From the NCBI GenBank assembly GCA_024742405.1, contig JANSYP010000002.1, positions 124,001 to 188,000 on the forward strand: a stretch of 64,000 nt of DNA, written 5' to 3'. A model generated the notes under the pieces. The model was given only the letters and a program-made list of their open reading frames with translations, searched no databases and was not told where the DNA came from. Position numbers and translations under genes: made by a program. The DNA is from Paracoccaceae bacterium (lineage in GTDB: Bacteria > Pseudomonadota > Alphaproteobacteria > Rhodobacterales > Rhodobacteraceae). This document shows, one piece after another, positions 1 through 9,456 of this stretch; the stretch's first letter is position 1, and each line of letters begins with the position of its first letter.

Positions 1-439
1 TCGGGGTTTCCCGGTTGGTTTTCGATGTTGAGCGGGCGCATGAAGACCACTGATGTCTCAGGCCCCGACTGGGCGATCCTGTCCCGCCCCGGCAACGTAA
101 GCCGCATCTTGGCGCGCCCCTGCGGACCCCGTCCGATGGAGAGTCGGGCGGCGCGCCTTCGGTTCACGCCCTCCCTTGGCGGCGCAACATGGCTGAAGGC
201 ACAGACAGTCATGCCCTCAGATCTCCGACGCTGGCCCCTTCATGCGCGCAATTTCAGCGCTTCGGTCCCTTGGCGGGGCCTGGCACCGCTGCACCGACCT
301 GGCCAAGCAAACGGTGCGGCATGCGCCCGCGCGCCTTGGCCCATCTCGCGCATCAGACCCGCGCAGCCCGGCACATCGCCGCCGGAGCGCCCGTTTTTTT
401 TCGGAAGGTTTCCCGTCGCGCCCTTGTCCGGCATGCGAT
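1..439. other. Region downstream of rhaI, no intact gene
   Basis: No convincing intact gene is seen. On the minus strand at 240-434 a short reading frame contains a segment (LMREMGQGARAHAAPFA) that resembles the N-terminus of gamma-glutamyl phosphate reductase (ProA), after which the likeness is lost. This could be a small decayed ProA fragment or chance. The other open frames here overlap each other on both strands and look like by-products of high GC. Confidence 0.3.
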
Positions 440-1714
440 CTACACGATACCGCCGCCTGCCCCGTTGACCGCCGGACGCTCGCCCGCGACGTGGGCGCGG
501 TACCCGGACGCGCGGTACGTCGCGACAGGGTCAATCGCCGCGCCGCTTTCAAACCGCGCCATCGCGAGGATCGGTTCGACATCGGTGCGGAACCCCTGTT
601 TGAGCGTCGCTGTCGCCATGAGCGCATCGTTTTCATCCTGAAATCCTGCGAGGGCCGCGCGATCCACCAGCAACGCTTGTGCACGAGCCCTCTGGACCTC
701 GGTCGCCGAGACCATCAGACTTTCGATCGGGTCGGTCACATTGTGGCTTTGGTCCAGCATGTGCATCGGGTTGAGTTCCGGATCCGCCTCGGCCTCGACC
801 AACTCGTTGAACACGAGAAACAACCGGTAGGGATCAACGCTGCCCGTGTCCAAGTCGTCGTCACCATACTTGCTGTCGTTGAAGTGGAACCCGCCCAGCT
901 TGCCGAATTGCATCAACCGGGCGACGATCATCTCGATATTCACATTCGGGGCGTGGTGGCCAAGGTCCACCAGACACTTGGCCTTCTCCCCCATCTGCTG
1001 CGCGATCAGCAGGTTGGTGCCCCAGTCCTGCACGACGGTGGAGTAAAAGGCTGGTTCATACATCTTGTGTTCGGTCAGCAGAGTCCAATCGTCTGGCAGG
1101 GCTCCGTAAACCTGACTGGCCGCCTCAAGATAGCGTTCGAACTGCTTGGTCAGATTTGTCTGACCAGGAAAGTTGGACCCGTCGCCAACCCAGATCGTGA
1201 GCGCCTTTGACCCGATCTGTTGGCCCAGTTCGATACAGGCGATGTTGTGGTCCACCGCCTGCTGGCGCGTGGCGGCGTCCGTGTGCGAGAGCGACCCGAA
1301 CTTGTAACTGTGCGTCTGATCCGGCTGATCCTGGAACGTGTTGGAATTCATCGCATCGAACGTGAGCCCGACCTCTTCGGCCTTGCCGTTCAGATCGGCG
1401 GCGGGCTGTGCGTCCCACGGGATATGCAACGACACCGACGGCGTCGCGCGGGTCAGCTGATGGATCACACCGCAATCATCCATCTTGTCGAAAATGTCGC
1501 GTGGCTCGCCCGCGCCGGGGAACCGCGCGAACCGTGTGCCGCCTGTGCCGACGCCCCAGCTGGGCACGGCCACACCATGTGTGCCAACCATGGACTTGAT
1601 TGCGCCGATGTCGATCCCGCGCCTGTCCAGATGTTCCCCAAGTGCGTCATAGTCAGCCTTCAGGTTGGCAAGGACCGGCTCGTTGGCCTCGGCGATGAGG
1701 TCTGAATTGATCAT
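440..1714 (-). CDS. rhaI: L-rhamnose isomerase, rhizobial RhaI type
   Basis: Predicted 424-aa cytoplasmic L-rhamnose isomerase converting L-rhamnose to L-rhamnulose, of the xylose-isomerase-like TIM-barrel type found in the rhizobial rhaDI operon, about the usual length. The frame stays open further upstream, but that part overlaps rhaD. The ATG at 1714 is preferred because it gives the family-like N-terminus MINSDLIAEAN, has a purine-rich AGGGAG about 9 bases upstream, and leaves an 11-base gap after the rhaD stop. It is cotranscribed with rhaD, divergently from the rhamnose transport genes. Identification rests on overall likeness and on the neighbouring genes. Confidence 0.9.
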   Translation of the reverse strand: MINSDLIAEANEPVLANLKADYDALGEHLDRRGIDIGAIKSMVGTHGVAVPSWGVGTGGTRFARFPGAGEPRDIFDKMDDCGVIHQLTRATPSVSLHIPWDAQPAADLNGKAEEVGLTFDAMNSNTFQDQPDQTHSYKFGSLSHTDAATRQQAVDHNIACIELGQQIGSKALTIWVGDGSNFPGQTNLTKQFERYLEAASQVYGALPDDWTLLTEHKMYEPAFYSTVVQDWGTNLLIAQQMGEKAKCLVDLGHHAPNVNIEMIVARLMQFGKLGGFHFNDSKYGDDDLDTGSVDPYRLFLVFNELVEAEADPELNPMHMLDQSHNVTDPIESLMVSATEVQRARAQALLVDRAALAGFQDENDALMATATLKQGFRTDVEPILAMARFESGAAIDPVATYRASGYRAHVAGERPAVNGAGGGIV

Positions 1715-1725
1715 GGTGCCGCTCC

Positions 1726-3828
1726 CTACCGTGTGAACGCCTGGACGTTGCCCGCGTCCACGTTGATGATGTTTCCGGTGGATTTGGCCGACCGATCGGA
1801 GGCCAGAAAATAGGCCGCCTCCGCAATGTCCTCGGGCAGCACCGAAAGCTTGAGCATGGACCTGTCGCGATACATCGCCTCCAGCCCGTCCTTGTCGGTG
1901 CCGTAGGTGCCCGCCCTCTGATCGAGCCATTCGCCCTGCCAGATCTTTGACCCCTTCAGGACCGCATCGGGGTTCACCACGTTCACCCGCACGCCCATCG
2001 GCGCGCCCTCGAGGGCCAGGCACCGCGCAAGGTGGATTTCGGAGGCCTTTGCCGTGCAATAGGCCGCCGCATTGGGCGATGCGGCCAGCCCGTTCTTTGA
2101 GGCCACGAACACGACCGCGCCGCCCATGTTCTGCAACTTAAACAGTTTGAATGCCTCGCGGCTGACGAGGAAATAGCCCGTGGACAGGATCGCCATGTTC
2201 TTGTTCCACAGATCAAGCGTGGTGTCCTCGATGGGCGCAGAGCTTGCGATGCCTGCGTTCGACACCAGAATATCCACCCCCCCGAACTCCGCCGCGACAT
2301 CGCTATAGGCAGAGCCCACCGCGTCCTCGCTTGTGACGTTCATATTCACCGTGCGCACGACATCCGCGGAATAGCGCGCCGCGAGGGTTTCTGCCGTCTC
2401 GGACAGGGCTGCGTCATCGATGTCGGCGAGCATTACGCAGGCCCCTTCGCGCAAGTACCGCTCGGCCGTGGCCGCGCCAATACCGCCTGCCCCGCCCGTG
2501 ACAATCGCGACGCGACCAGCCATGGATTTGGGCGCGGGCATCCGTTGCAGCTTGGCCTCCTCCAAAAGCCAGTATTCGATGTCGAAGGCTTCCTGTTCCG
2601 GCAGGCCACGGTATTCGGACACCGCATCCGCACCGCGCATCACGTTGATCGCATTGACGTAGAACTCGCCGGAAATCCGCGCCGTTGCCTTGTCCCTGGC
2701 GAAGGTCATCATGCCCACTCCGGGGATCAGGTAGACCACCGCATTCGGGTCGCGGATGGCAGGACTGTCGTCCCGCTTGCAGCGGTCGTAATAGGCCGTG
2801 TAGCCCTCGCGATACAGCGCCACCGCATCGGCCAGCCCGGCAAGGGTCGCCTCGACATCCGGCTTGGCGGGATCGAAATCCACCACCAGCGGACAGATCT
2901 TGGTGCGCAGGAAGTGATCGGGGCACGAGGTGCCGAGGGCCGCCAGCCGCGCCATGTCCTTCGCGTTGACGAACTCCAGCACCGTATCGCTGTCGGTGAA
3001 ATGACCCACCATATGCTGCCGGCCGGACACCATGCCGCGAATGGCCGGCATCAGGCGCGCGGCCGTCGCCCGGCGCTCTTTCGCATCCAGGCTTTGGTGA
3101 ACCGCCCCGCCAAAGGCCGGTCTGCCGTCCGTTTTCCCGGAGAACCAATCCATCGCCGTCTGGATCACCTCCAGCGTCAGCGCGTAGCATTCCTGCGCAT
3201 CGTCGGCCCAGGTAAAGAGCCCGTGGCTTTCCAGAACGACCCCCTTCGCGTCGGGGTTTTCTGCGCAAAACTCGGACAGCCATAGCCCGAGCTCGTACCC
3301 CGGCCTCTTCCACGGCAGCCAGCCGATGCTGTCGCCGAAAATCTCCTGCGTCAGCGCCTTGCTGTCCTTGGCCGCGGCAATCGCGATGATCGCGTCGGGA
3401 TGCATGTGATCGACATGTTTCGCGGGCACATAGGCGTGCAGCGGCGTGTCGATCGAGGCCGCGCGCGGATTCAAGTTGAACGTGCAATGGGGCAGGTAGC
3501 CCACCATCTCATCTTCGAATGCCACCCCGCGATAGAGCCCCCGCAGCGCATTCAGCTTGTCCATGTAAAGCGTCGAGAACCCGTCCATCTTGATCGATCC
3601 CACGTCCCCGCCGGACCCTTTCACCCAAAGCACCTCGACCGCCTCGCCGGTCAAAGGATCAACTTCCATCACTTTGGCGGATGTATTGCCGCCGCCGTAA
3701 TTGGTGATTCTCTTGTCCGACCCCAACAGGTTCGACCGATACAGCAGCCGCTCTGGCTCGCTCATCTTCTCAGCGTGGGCAGCATCCCATTTGTTTTCAA
3801 GGTTTTGGCTGGCTCCGAATGCGGTCAT
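1726..3828 (-). CDS. rhaD: Bifunctional rhamnulose-1-phosphate aldolase / SDR dehydrogenase
   Basis: A 700-aa fusion. Residues about 30-390 form a class II aldolase domain (rhamnulose-1-phosphate to DHAP plus lactaldehyde), and residues about 436-700 a short-chain dehydrogenase with the nucleotide-binding GGAGGIGAAT and an active-site YCTAK, expected to oxidise lactaldehyde. This fused architecture is typical of rhizobial and roseobacter rhamnose loci. The ATG at 3828 is chosen over an upstream in-frame ATG at 3888 because the extra residues are unlike the family and run into the promoter. It is first in the rhaDI operon and transcribed away from rhaR. Confidence 0.93.
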   Translation of the reverse strand: MTAFGASQNLENKWDAAHAEKMSEPERLLYRSNLLGSDKRITNYGGGNTSAKVMEVDPLTGEAVEVLWVKGSGGDVGSIKMDGFSTLYMDKLNALRGLYRGVAFEDEMVGYLPHCTFNLNPRAASIDTPLHAYVPAKHVDHMHPDAIIAIAAAKDSKALTQEIFGDSIGWLPWKRPGYELGLWLSEFCAENPDAKGVVLESHGLFTWADDAQECYALTLEVIQTAMDWFSGKTDGRPAFGGAVHQSLDAKERRATAARLMPAIRGMVSGRQHMVGHFTDSDTVLEFVNAKDMARLAALGTSCPDHFLRTKICPLVVDFDPAKPDVEATLAGLADAVALYREGYTAYYDRCKRDDSPAIRDPNAVVYLIPGVGMMTFARDKATARISGEFYVNAINVMRGADAVSEYRGLPEQEAFDIEYWLLEEAKLQRMPAPKSMAGRVAIVTGGAGGIGAATAERYLREGACVMLADIDDAALSETAETLAARYSADVVRTVNMNVTSEDAVGSAYSDVAAEFGGVDILVSNAGIASSAPIEDTTLDLWNKNMAILSTGYFLVSREAFKLFKLQNMGGAVVFVASKNGLAASPNAAAYCTAKASEIHLARCLALEGAPMGVRVNVVNPDAVLKGSKIWQGEWLDQRAGTYGTDKDGLEAMYRDRSMLKLSVLPEDIAEAAYFLASDRSAKSTGNIINVDAGNVQAFTR

Positions 3829-3972
3829 GTGAGTCTCCGTGGACGGCGGCATTTCTCGAACGGGTCGAATGCAAGCTGACCGGGGCACCCCCTCAAGTCA
3901 ATCAATTTCAATCACTCACGATCATTCTGCGCCGCAGAATGATCGTTTATGACAAAAAATGATTGACAGCGA
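3829..3972. promoter_or_regulatory. Divergent rhaD / rhaR control region
   Basis: A 144-bp intergenic region between the divergent rhaDI and rhaRSTPQUK operons. It must hold both promoters. It is locally AT-richer than its surroundings near 3900-3965 and contains the dyad described separately. Confidence 0.75.
3897..3967. promoter_or_regulatory. 71-bp nested dyad, probable RhaR operator
   Basis: A perfect inverted repeat with 14-base arms (ACGATCATTCTGCG at 3918-3931, its reverse complement at 3933-3946) is centred on base 3932. An outer 8-base inverted repeat, GTCAATCA at 3897-3904 and TGATTGAC at 3960-3967, is centred on the same base. The shared centre suggests one composite binding site, for example for a DeoR-family tetramer. 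That the ligand is RhaR is inferred from position. Confidence 0.7.
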
Positions 3973-4827
3973 ATGGCGACTCAATCCACGCTGACCCAAG
4001 CGAAAGGGCCCCAAGTGCACGAAAAAGACCGACACCGCGTAATCCTGTCCGCCGTCCAAGACCGCTCCTTGGTAACGGTCGCGGATCTCTGCGCGCTGAC
4101 GGGTGCGTCCGAGGCCACGGTGCGCCGCGACATCAACACTTTGGACGACCAGAAACGCCTGCGACGCGTGCGCGGCGGTGCCGAGGCGCTGACCGCAACA
4201 CCCTTCGTCGGCCTTGCCGGGCGTCCCTTTTCGGTCAACGAAACCATGAACATCGCCGAAAAGCAGGCGATCGCCGCTGCCGCCGTAGAGCTGTGCGAGG
4301 ATGGCGAGCCGATCATCATCAATGGCGGCACAACAACTTTCCAGATGGTGCACCCGCTGGCGTCGCGCCGGATGCAGGTCTTTACCAACTCGTTCCCTAT
4401 CGCCGAGCATCTGCTGAAGAACACGCGCAACACGGTGATGTTGCCGGGCGGGATCATCTACCGCGAACAAAACATCATCCTATCGCCGTTCGACAATGAC
4501 GTGACCCGCAATTTCTATGCCAAACGGATGTTCATGGGAGCCCAGGGCATCGGGCCGCTGGGGCTGATGGAACAGGACCCGCTGCTCATTCAGGCCGAGC
4601 AGAAACTGATCGGTCAGGCCGAGGAACTCATTGTTCTGGTGGACAGCTCCAAGTTCGCAAACCGCTCAAGCCTGGTGCTCTGCCCGCTTGAACGGATGGA
4701 CATGATCATCACCGACGACGGCATCGATGACCGTACTGCGGCCATGTTGGAATCAGCGGATGTCACATTGATCGTGGTGCCCTTGGGTACCGCGCAGAAA
4801 GAGGGGATGGCTACGCTGCCAGCCTGA
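3973..4827 (+). CDS. rhaR: DeoR-family transcriptional regulator of rhamnose genes
   Basis: A 284-aa DeoR-family regulator. A winged helix-turn-helix lies in the N-terminal part (ASEATVRRDINTLDDQ is the recognition region), followed by a sugar-phosphate-isomerase-like sensor domain with GGTTTFQM. It is expected to sense a rhamnose-pathway intermediate and control both divergent operons. The start is uncertain. ATG 3973 lies 5 bp from the palindromic operator and has no clear ribosome site. GTG 4015 is preceded by AAAGGG about 7 bases upstream and gives the N-terminus (V/M)HEKDRHRV, which looks more family-like. The next gene, rhaS, follows after 26 bp. Confidence 0.88.
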   Translation: MATQSTLTQAKGPQVHEKDRHRVILSAVQDRSLVTVADLCALTGASEATVRRDINTLDDQKRLRRVRGGAEALTATPFVGLAGRPFSVNETMNIAEKQAIAAAAVELCEDGEPIIINGGTTTFQMVHPLASRRMQVFTNSFPIAEHLLKNTRNTVMLPGGIIYREQNIILSPFDNDVTRNFYAKRMFMGAQGIGPLGLMEQDPLLIQAEQKLIGQAEELIVLVDSSKFANRSSLVLCPLERMDMIITDDGIDDRTAAMLESADVTLIVVPLGTAQKEGMATLPA

Positions 4828-4853
4828 AAGAAACCACTCCAGGGAGGAAAACC

Positions 4854-5849
4854 ATGAGTGTATTCAAAAAACTAGCGGCGTCCGCCGCACTGGCTGGCGC
4901 AATGCTCGCCACTCCTGCCGTTGCACAGGACAACGTGCGGATCGCCCTTGTCGTGAAGGCCCTTGGCATCGGGTTCTTCGAAGCGGCCGCTGAAGGCGCA
5001 GAAGAGGCCGCAGCAGAGCTTGGCAATGTCGAAATCATCTACACTGGCCCGACGGACACCACCGCTGAGGGTCAGATCGAGGTGATCAATGCGCTGATCG
5101 CCCAGCAGGTCGACGCAATTGCGGTTTCTGCCAACGACACCGACGCCCTCGTCCCCGCCCTGGAACGCGCCATGCAGCGTGGCATAACCGTGATCAGCTG
5201 GGATAGCGGCGTCGCTCCCGCTGGCCGTCAGTTGCACCTGAATCCATCGTCCAATCCGCTGATCGGCAACATGATCATCAAACTGGCTGCGGATCACCTG
5301 CCCGACGGCGGCGAAGTGGCCGTGTTGTCGGCGACAACGACATCAACCAACCAGAACACCTGGATCGACGAGATGAACAAGGTGATGGGCAACTATCCTG
5401 GCATCGAAGTCGTGGCGACGGTCTATGGCGACGACCTGGCCGACAAATCCTACCGCGAGGCCACGGGCCTGATGCAGTCCTACCCCGATCTGGACGCGAT
5501 CATCGCACCGACCTCCGTGGGCATCGTGGCCGCCGCTCAGGCCGTGGTCGATGCCGGCAAAGTCGGCGAGGTCAACGTCACGGGCCTTGGTCTTCCGTCC
5601 GAAATGGCCGGTGCCGTCGAAAGCGGCGCGTCCCAGTCCTTCGCCATCTGGAACCCGATCGATCTGGGGTACTCCGCGACGATGCTGGCCTATGAACTCA
5701 GCCAGAACGGTGTCGAAGCCGCGCCCGGTGCCGAAATCCCCATGGGCCGCATGGGCAGCCTAACGCTCGACGACAACAACGAAGGCGCGATGGCCGACCC
5801 GTTCGTCTATGACGCCAGCAACATCGACCAGTTCAAGTCGATCTTCTAG
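4854..5849 (+). CDS. rhaS: Rhamnose ABC transporter periplasmic binding protein
   Basis: A 331-aa sugar-binding protein of the periplasmic-binding-protein 4 / LacI-like fold, in the position of rhizobial RhaS. It has a Sec signal peptide with likely cleavage after AVA (residue 24). The mature part begins DNVRIALVVKALG and contains the typical INALIAQQVDAIAVSANDT ligand-pocket segment. It is preceded by a strong GGGAGG ribosome site. It delivers L-rhamnose to the RhaTPQ membrane complex. An inverted repeat follows the stop codon, as is usual after binding-protein genes expressed more highly than their permeases. Confidence 0.92.
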   Translation: MSVFKKLAASAALAGAMLATPAVAQDNVRIALVVKALGIGFFEAAAEGAEEAAAELGNVEIIYTGPTDTTAEGQIEVINALIAQQVDAIAVSANDTDALVPALERAMQRGITVISWDSGVAPAGRQLHLNPSSNPLIGNMIIKLAADHLPDGGEVAVLSATTTSTNQNTWIDEMNKVMGNYPGIEVVATVYGDDLADKSYREATGLMQSYPDLDAIIAPTSVGIVAAAQAVVDAGKVGEVNVTGLGLPSEMAGAVESGASQSFAIWNPIDLGYSATMLAYELSQNGVEAAPGAEIPMGRMGSLTLDDNNEGAMADPFVYDASNIDQFKSIF

Positions 5850-5863
5850 GCGGCCCCTCCGGA

Positions 5864-5896
5864 CCGGTCCGACGCGCGTCTTGCGCGTCGGTCCGG
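5864..5896 (+). terminator. Hairpin between rhaS and rhaT
   Basis: A GC-rich stem-loop: GACGCGC pairs with GCGCGTC around a 5-base loop, and the stem extends outward with one mismatch. There is no T-run, so it more likely protects the rhaS mRNA end or attenuates transcription than terminates it fully. Confidence 0.5.
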
Positions 5897-5933
5897 ACAG
5901 GCCCGGCATCTTCCACTCCCCGTGAGGTTTCGA

Positions 5934-7466
5934 ATGACGACGCTGTCCGCGCCCAGTTCGCCCGTCGTGTCGATGGACATGATCACCAAGACCTTCCCCG
6001 GAGTGAAGGCCTTGGACGAGGTGAAACTGGACCTCTTTCCCGGCCAGGTGACGGCCCTTGTGGGTGAGAACGGCGCAGGCAAGTCCACGACTGTCAAAAT
6101 CCTCACCGGCATTTATCACCCCGATGGCGGCACGGTCCGGATCGACGGCGATCCTGCCGTCTTTGCCAGCCCCAACGATGCAGCGGACGCGGGCATCACG
6201 GCGATCCATCAGGAAACCGTCTTGTTTGACGAGCTCTCCGTCGCCGAAAACATCTATATCGGCCATGCGCCACGCACGCGGTTCGGCCTGATCGACACCG
6301 CCAAGATACACCGCGCTGCCACCGACCTTTTGGACGAAATCGGTGCGCCCTTCAGTTCCCACACCCAACTGCGCGACCTTGGCATTGCCAACAAACACCT
6401 TGTGGCCATTGCCCGCGCTCTGTCGGTGGATGCCCGCGTGGTGATCATGGACGAACCCACGGCCGCCCTGTCCCACAAGGAAATCGAAGAGCTGTACGAT
6501 CTGGTCGAAACCCTGAAATCCCAGGGCAAGGCGATCCTGTTCATCAGTCACAAGTTCGACGAGATTTTCCGCATCGCGGACCGCTACACCGTCTTTCGAG
6601 ACGGGGCCTTCGTGGGCGACGGCCTGATTTCGGACATCGATGAGGATGCGCTTGTCAAAATGATGGTTGGCCGCGCCGTCGATCACATTTTTCCCGACCG
6701 CGACCCGGTCGTCGGCGAAGACGTGCTGCAGGTCGTGGGCTACGACCATCCCACCGAATTCGCCGACATTGGCTTCAGCCTCAAACGCGGTGAAATCCTT
6801 GGGTTCTACGGGCTTGTGGGTGCCGGGCGGTCCGAATTCATGCAAGCGCTTTTCGGCATCACCAAGCCCAGCAAGGGCGTCACGAAGATGAACGGCGAGA
6901 TCCGCACCATCCGCTCTCCAGCCGATGCGGTGAAGAACGGGATCGTCTACGTCCCCGAGGACCGTGGCAAGCAAGGAGCGATCATCGGCCTGCCGATCTT
7001 CCAGAACATCACCCTGCCCTCGCTGCGACGCACGTCGAACCACGGTTTCCTGCGACTGGCCGAGGAATTCAAGCTGGCACGGGACTACGCCGAACGTCTC
7101 GACCTGCGCGCCGCCAGCCTCGATCAGGACGTGGGCAACTTGTCGGGCGGCAACCAGCAAAAGGTGGTGATCGCCAAATGGCTCGCCACCCGACCGCAGG
7201 TTATCATTCTGGACGAGCCCACCAAGGGCATCGACATCGGCTCCAAGGCCGCTGTGCACGAATTCATGGCCGAACTGGCCGTCCAGGGCCTGTCCGTGAT
7301 CATGGTGAGCTCTGAAATCCCCGAAGTCATCGGCATGTCCGACCGCGTGATCGTCATGCGCGACGGGCGCATCGCAGCCGAGCTCGCGGGCGATGAACTC
7401 TCGCCCGAAACCCTTGTGCGCCACGCCGCGGGCATCACCATGTCGGCAGAAAGCGTTCCCGCATGA
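5934..7466 (+). CDS. rhaT: Rhamnose ABC transporter ATPase (two ATP-binding domains)
   Basis: A 510-aa RbsA/MglA-like sugar ATPase with duplicated ABC domains. The first has Walker A GENGAGKST at about residues 42-50 and Walker B VVIMDEPTAA. The second has a degenerate P-loop (GLVGAGRSEF) but an intact LSGGNQQKV signature and VIILDEPTKG. This asymmetry is usual in the family. ATG 5934 is preferred over an in-frame GTG at 5922 because GTGAGG lies 6 bases upstream of it. The stop overlaps the rhaP start by 4 bases, so translation is coupled. It powers L-rhamnose import. Confidence 0.93.
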   Translation: MTTLSAPSSPVVSMDMITKTFPGVKALDEVKLDLFPGQVTALVGENGAGKSTTVKILTGIYHPDGGTVRIDGDPAVFASPNDAADAGITAIHQETVLFDELSVAENIYIGHAPRTRFGLIDTAKIHRAATDLLDEIGAPFSSHTQLRDLGIANKHLVAIARALSVDARVVIMDEPTAALSHKEIEELYDLVETLKSQGKAILFISHKFDEIFRIADRYTVFRDGAFVGDGLISDIDEDALVKMMVGRAVDHIFPDRDPVVGEDVLQVVGYDHPTEFADIGFSLKRGEILGFYGLVGAGRSEFMQALFGITKPSKGVTKMNGEIRTIRSPADAVKNGIVYVPEDRGKQGAIIGLPIFQNITLPSLRRTSNHGFLRLAEEFKLARDYAERLDLRAASLDQDVGNLSGGNQQKVVIAKWLATRPQVIILDEPTKGIDIGSKAAVHEFMAELAVQGLSVIMVSSEIPEVIGMSDRVIVMRDGRIAAELAGDELSPETLVRHAAGITMSAESVPA

Positions 7467-8455
7467 GCCGTTTTATCCCTGTCCGTGAAACCATCCTTGC
7501 TGCCGCCATCCTTGTTCTGATGTTCCTGATCGCCTCGCGCTTTCCCGGGTTTGTCGCGCCCTCGAACCTCGCCAATGTGTTCAACGACACCAGCCCTCTG
7601 ATCATCCTCGCCCTCGGTCAGATGGTTGTGATCCTGACCCGCTGCATTGATCTTTCGGTGGCAGCCAACCTTGCGCTGACCGGCATGGCGGTGGCCATGA
7701 TCAACGTCGCCATGCCCGGCCTGCCGATTCCGGTGATCATCGCCATCGCGATTCTGACGGGGTCCTTCATGGGCGCGATCAATGGTATTCTCGTCTGGAA
7801 ACTGGCTATCCCGCCGATCGTCGTGACGCTGGGCACCATGACCATTTTCCGCGGCATCATCTTCCTGATCTCGGACGGCAAATGGGTGAACTCCCATGAG
7901 ATGAGCCCCGCCTTCACTGGCTTCCCCCGCGCCGAACTCCTAGGCCTGCCGGTCCTGTCGTGGATCGCGGTAGCAACAGTCCTGATCTTTGCAGTGATGA
8001 TGTCGCGCACCCCGCTGGGCCGGTCGATCTTTGCCGTGGGCGGCAACCCGCACGCCGCGGTCTACACGGGCATCAATGTCGGCAAGACGCAGTTTCTGGC
8101 CTTCGTGATTTCAGGCGCGCTGGCGGGCCTGACGGGCTACCTCTGGGTGGCGCGCTACGCTGTGGCCTACGTCGATATCGCCGGCGGGTTCGAGCTCGAG
8201 GTCGTGGCCGCCTGCGTCATCGGCGGCATCTCGATCGCGGGCGGCATAGGCTCGGTGGGTGGCGCGGTGCTGGGCGCGATTTTCCTTGGGGTGGTGAAAA
8301 ACGCCCTGCCCGTCGTCAACATCTCGCCCTTCTGGCAACTGGCAATCTCCGGCAGCGCGATCCTGATCGCAGTGGCCTTCAATGCCCGTGCGGGCCGCAC
8401 CAAGGGCCGCATCATCCTCAAATCAGCCGAGAAACCGGTCGGAGCCACGCCATGA
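7463..8455 (+). CDS. rhaP: Rhamnose ABC transporter permease
   Basis: A 330-aa hydrophobic RbsC-family permease with several predicted membrane helices and the conserved segment GQMVVILTRCIDLSV. C-terminal GGISIAGGIGSVGGAVLG is typical of sugar permeases. It pairs with the adjacent RhaQ in the membrane and with the RhaT ATPase. It overlaps rhaT upstream and rhaQ downstream by 4 bases each (ATGA). About the usual family length. Confidence 0.92.
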   Translation: MSRFIPVRETILAAAILVLMFLIASRFPGFVAPSNLANVFNDTSPLIILALGQMVVILTRCIDLSVAANLALTGMAVAMINVAMPGLPIPVIIAIAILTGSFMGAINGILVWKLAIPPIVVTLGTMTIFRGIIFLISDGKWVNSHEMSPAFTGFPRAELLGLPVLSWIAVATVLIFAVMMSRTPLGRSIFAVGGNPHAAVYTGINVGKTQFLAFVISGALAGLTGYLWVARYAVAYVDIAGGFELEVVAACVIGGISIAGGIGSVGGAVLGAIFLGVVKNALPVVNISPFWQLAISGSAILIAVAFNARAGRTKGRIILKSAEKPVGATP

Positions 8456-9456
8456 CCGACACCGGTCTTCAGACCCGGTTCGTCCCGGACCGCCTGCATT
8501 CCCGCGCCTACCGCACGCTCCGCAGTTGGGAAGCCCTGCTTTTGGTCGTGGCCATCGCGATCTTCGTCGTCAACAGTTTCGCCTCGCCCTACTTCCTCAG
8601 CGCGTGGAATCTCAGCGACGCGACCTTCAACTTCACCGAGAAGGCGATGATCGCCTTTGCCATGGCGCTACTGATCATCTCGGGCGAGATCGACCTCTCC
8701 GTCGCCTCGATCATCGCACTGGCCAGCACCGCCATGGGCCTTGCGCTGCAATACGGGGCCGGCACGCCTGAGCTCGTCCTGATCGGCCTGACGGTCGGCC
8801 TGCTCTGCGGGGCTTTCAATGCGGTCTTCGTCACGATCCTCGGGCTGCCTTCCATCGTCGTCACCATCGGCACCATGAGCCTGTTTCGCGGCATCAGCTA
8901 CATCATCCTTGGCGACGACGCGTTCCGCGGCTACCCGGCCAGCTTTTCGTGGTTCGGGCAGGGCTATATCTACTGGGTCTTCACCGTCGAGATGCTGCTT
9001 TTCGTTATCATCGCGATCGTCTACGGCGTTCTTCTGCACAAGACCAACTTTGGCCGCGCGGTCTATGCCATCGGCAACAATCCCACCGGCGCGCTCTTCA
9101 GCGGCATCCGCGTGCAGCGGGTCAAGTTCATCCTGTTCCTTCTCACCGGCCTGATGTCGGGCGTGGCGGCGGTTTGCCTGACCTCGCGCCTTGGCTCCAC
9201 CCGCCCCAGCATCGCCACGGGGATGGAGCTCGAGGTCGTTACCATGGTCGTTTTGGGAGGCGTCAACATCCTCGGAGGGTCGGGTTCGATCCCCGGGGTG
9301 GTGATCGCGGCCTTCGTCATGGGCCTCGTCACCTTCGGACTGGGCCTTTTGAATGTGCCGGGGATCGTGATGTCGATCTTCATCGGCCTGCTGCTGATCG
9401 GCGTGATCGCCCTGCCGAGACTCTGGGGAATGATGGCCGCACGGAGGGGCAGATGA
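8452..9456 (+). CDS. rhaQ: Rhamnose ABC transporter permease
   Basis: A 334-aa second RbsC-like permease, partner of RhaP. It has a longer hydrophilic N-terminus, then the family motif with the [15 protein letters not shown] segment and a C-terminal [15 protein letters not shown]. The frame stays open far upstream inside rhaP, but ATG 8452 overlapping the rhaP stop is chosen from coupling and because the N-terminus is family-like. The stop overlaps rhaU by 4 bases. Confidence 0.92.
   Translation: MTDTGLQTRFVPDRLHSRAYRTLRSWEALLLVVAIAIFVVNSFASPYFLSAWNLSDATFNFTEKAMIAFAMALLIISGEIDLSVASIIALASTAMGLALQYGAGTPELVLIGLTVGLLCGAFNAVFVTILGLPSIVVTIGTMSLFRGISYIILGDDAFRGYPASFSWFGQGYIYWVFTVEMLLFVIIAIVYGVLLHKTNFGRAVYAIGNNPTGALFSGIRVQRVKFILFLLTGLMSGVAAVCLTSRLGSTRPSIATGMELEVVTMVVLGGVNILGGSGSIPGVVIAAFVMGLVTFGLGLLNVPGIVMSIFIGLLLIGVIALPRLWGMMAARRGR

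Noticed and set aside
5760-7424. A 554-residue open frame antisense to rhaT
   Set aside because: It mirrors rhaT, is rich in His/Gly/Val as GC-rich antisense frames are, and has no recognisable domain. rhaT is clearly coding.
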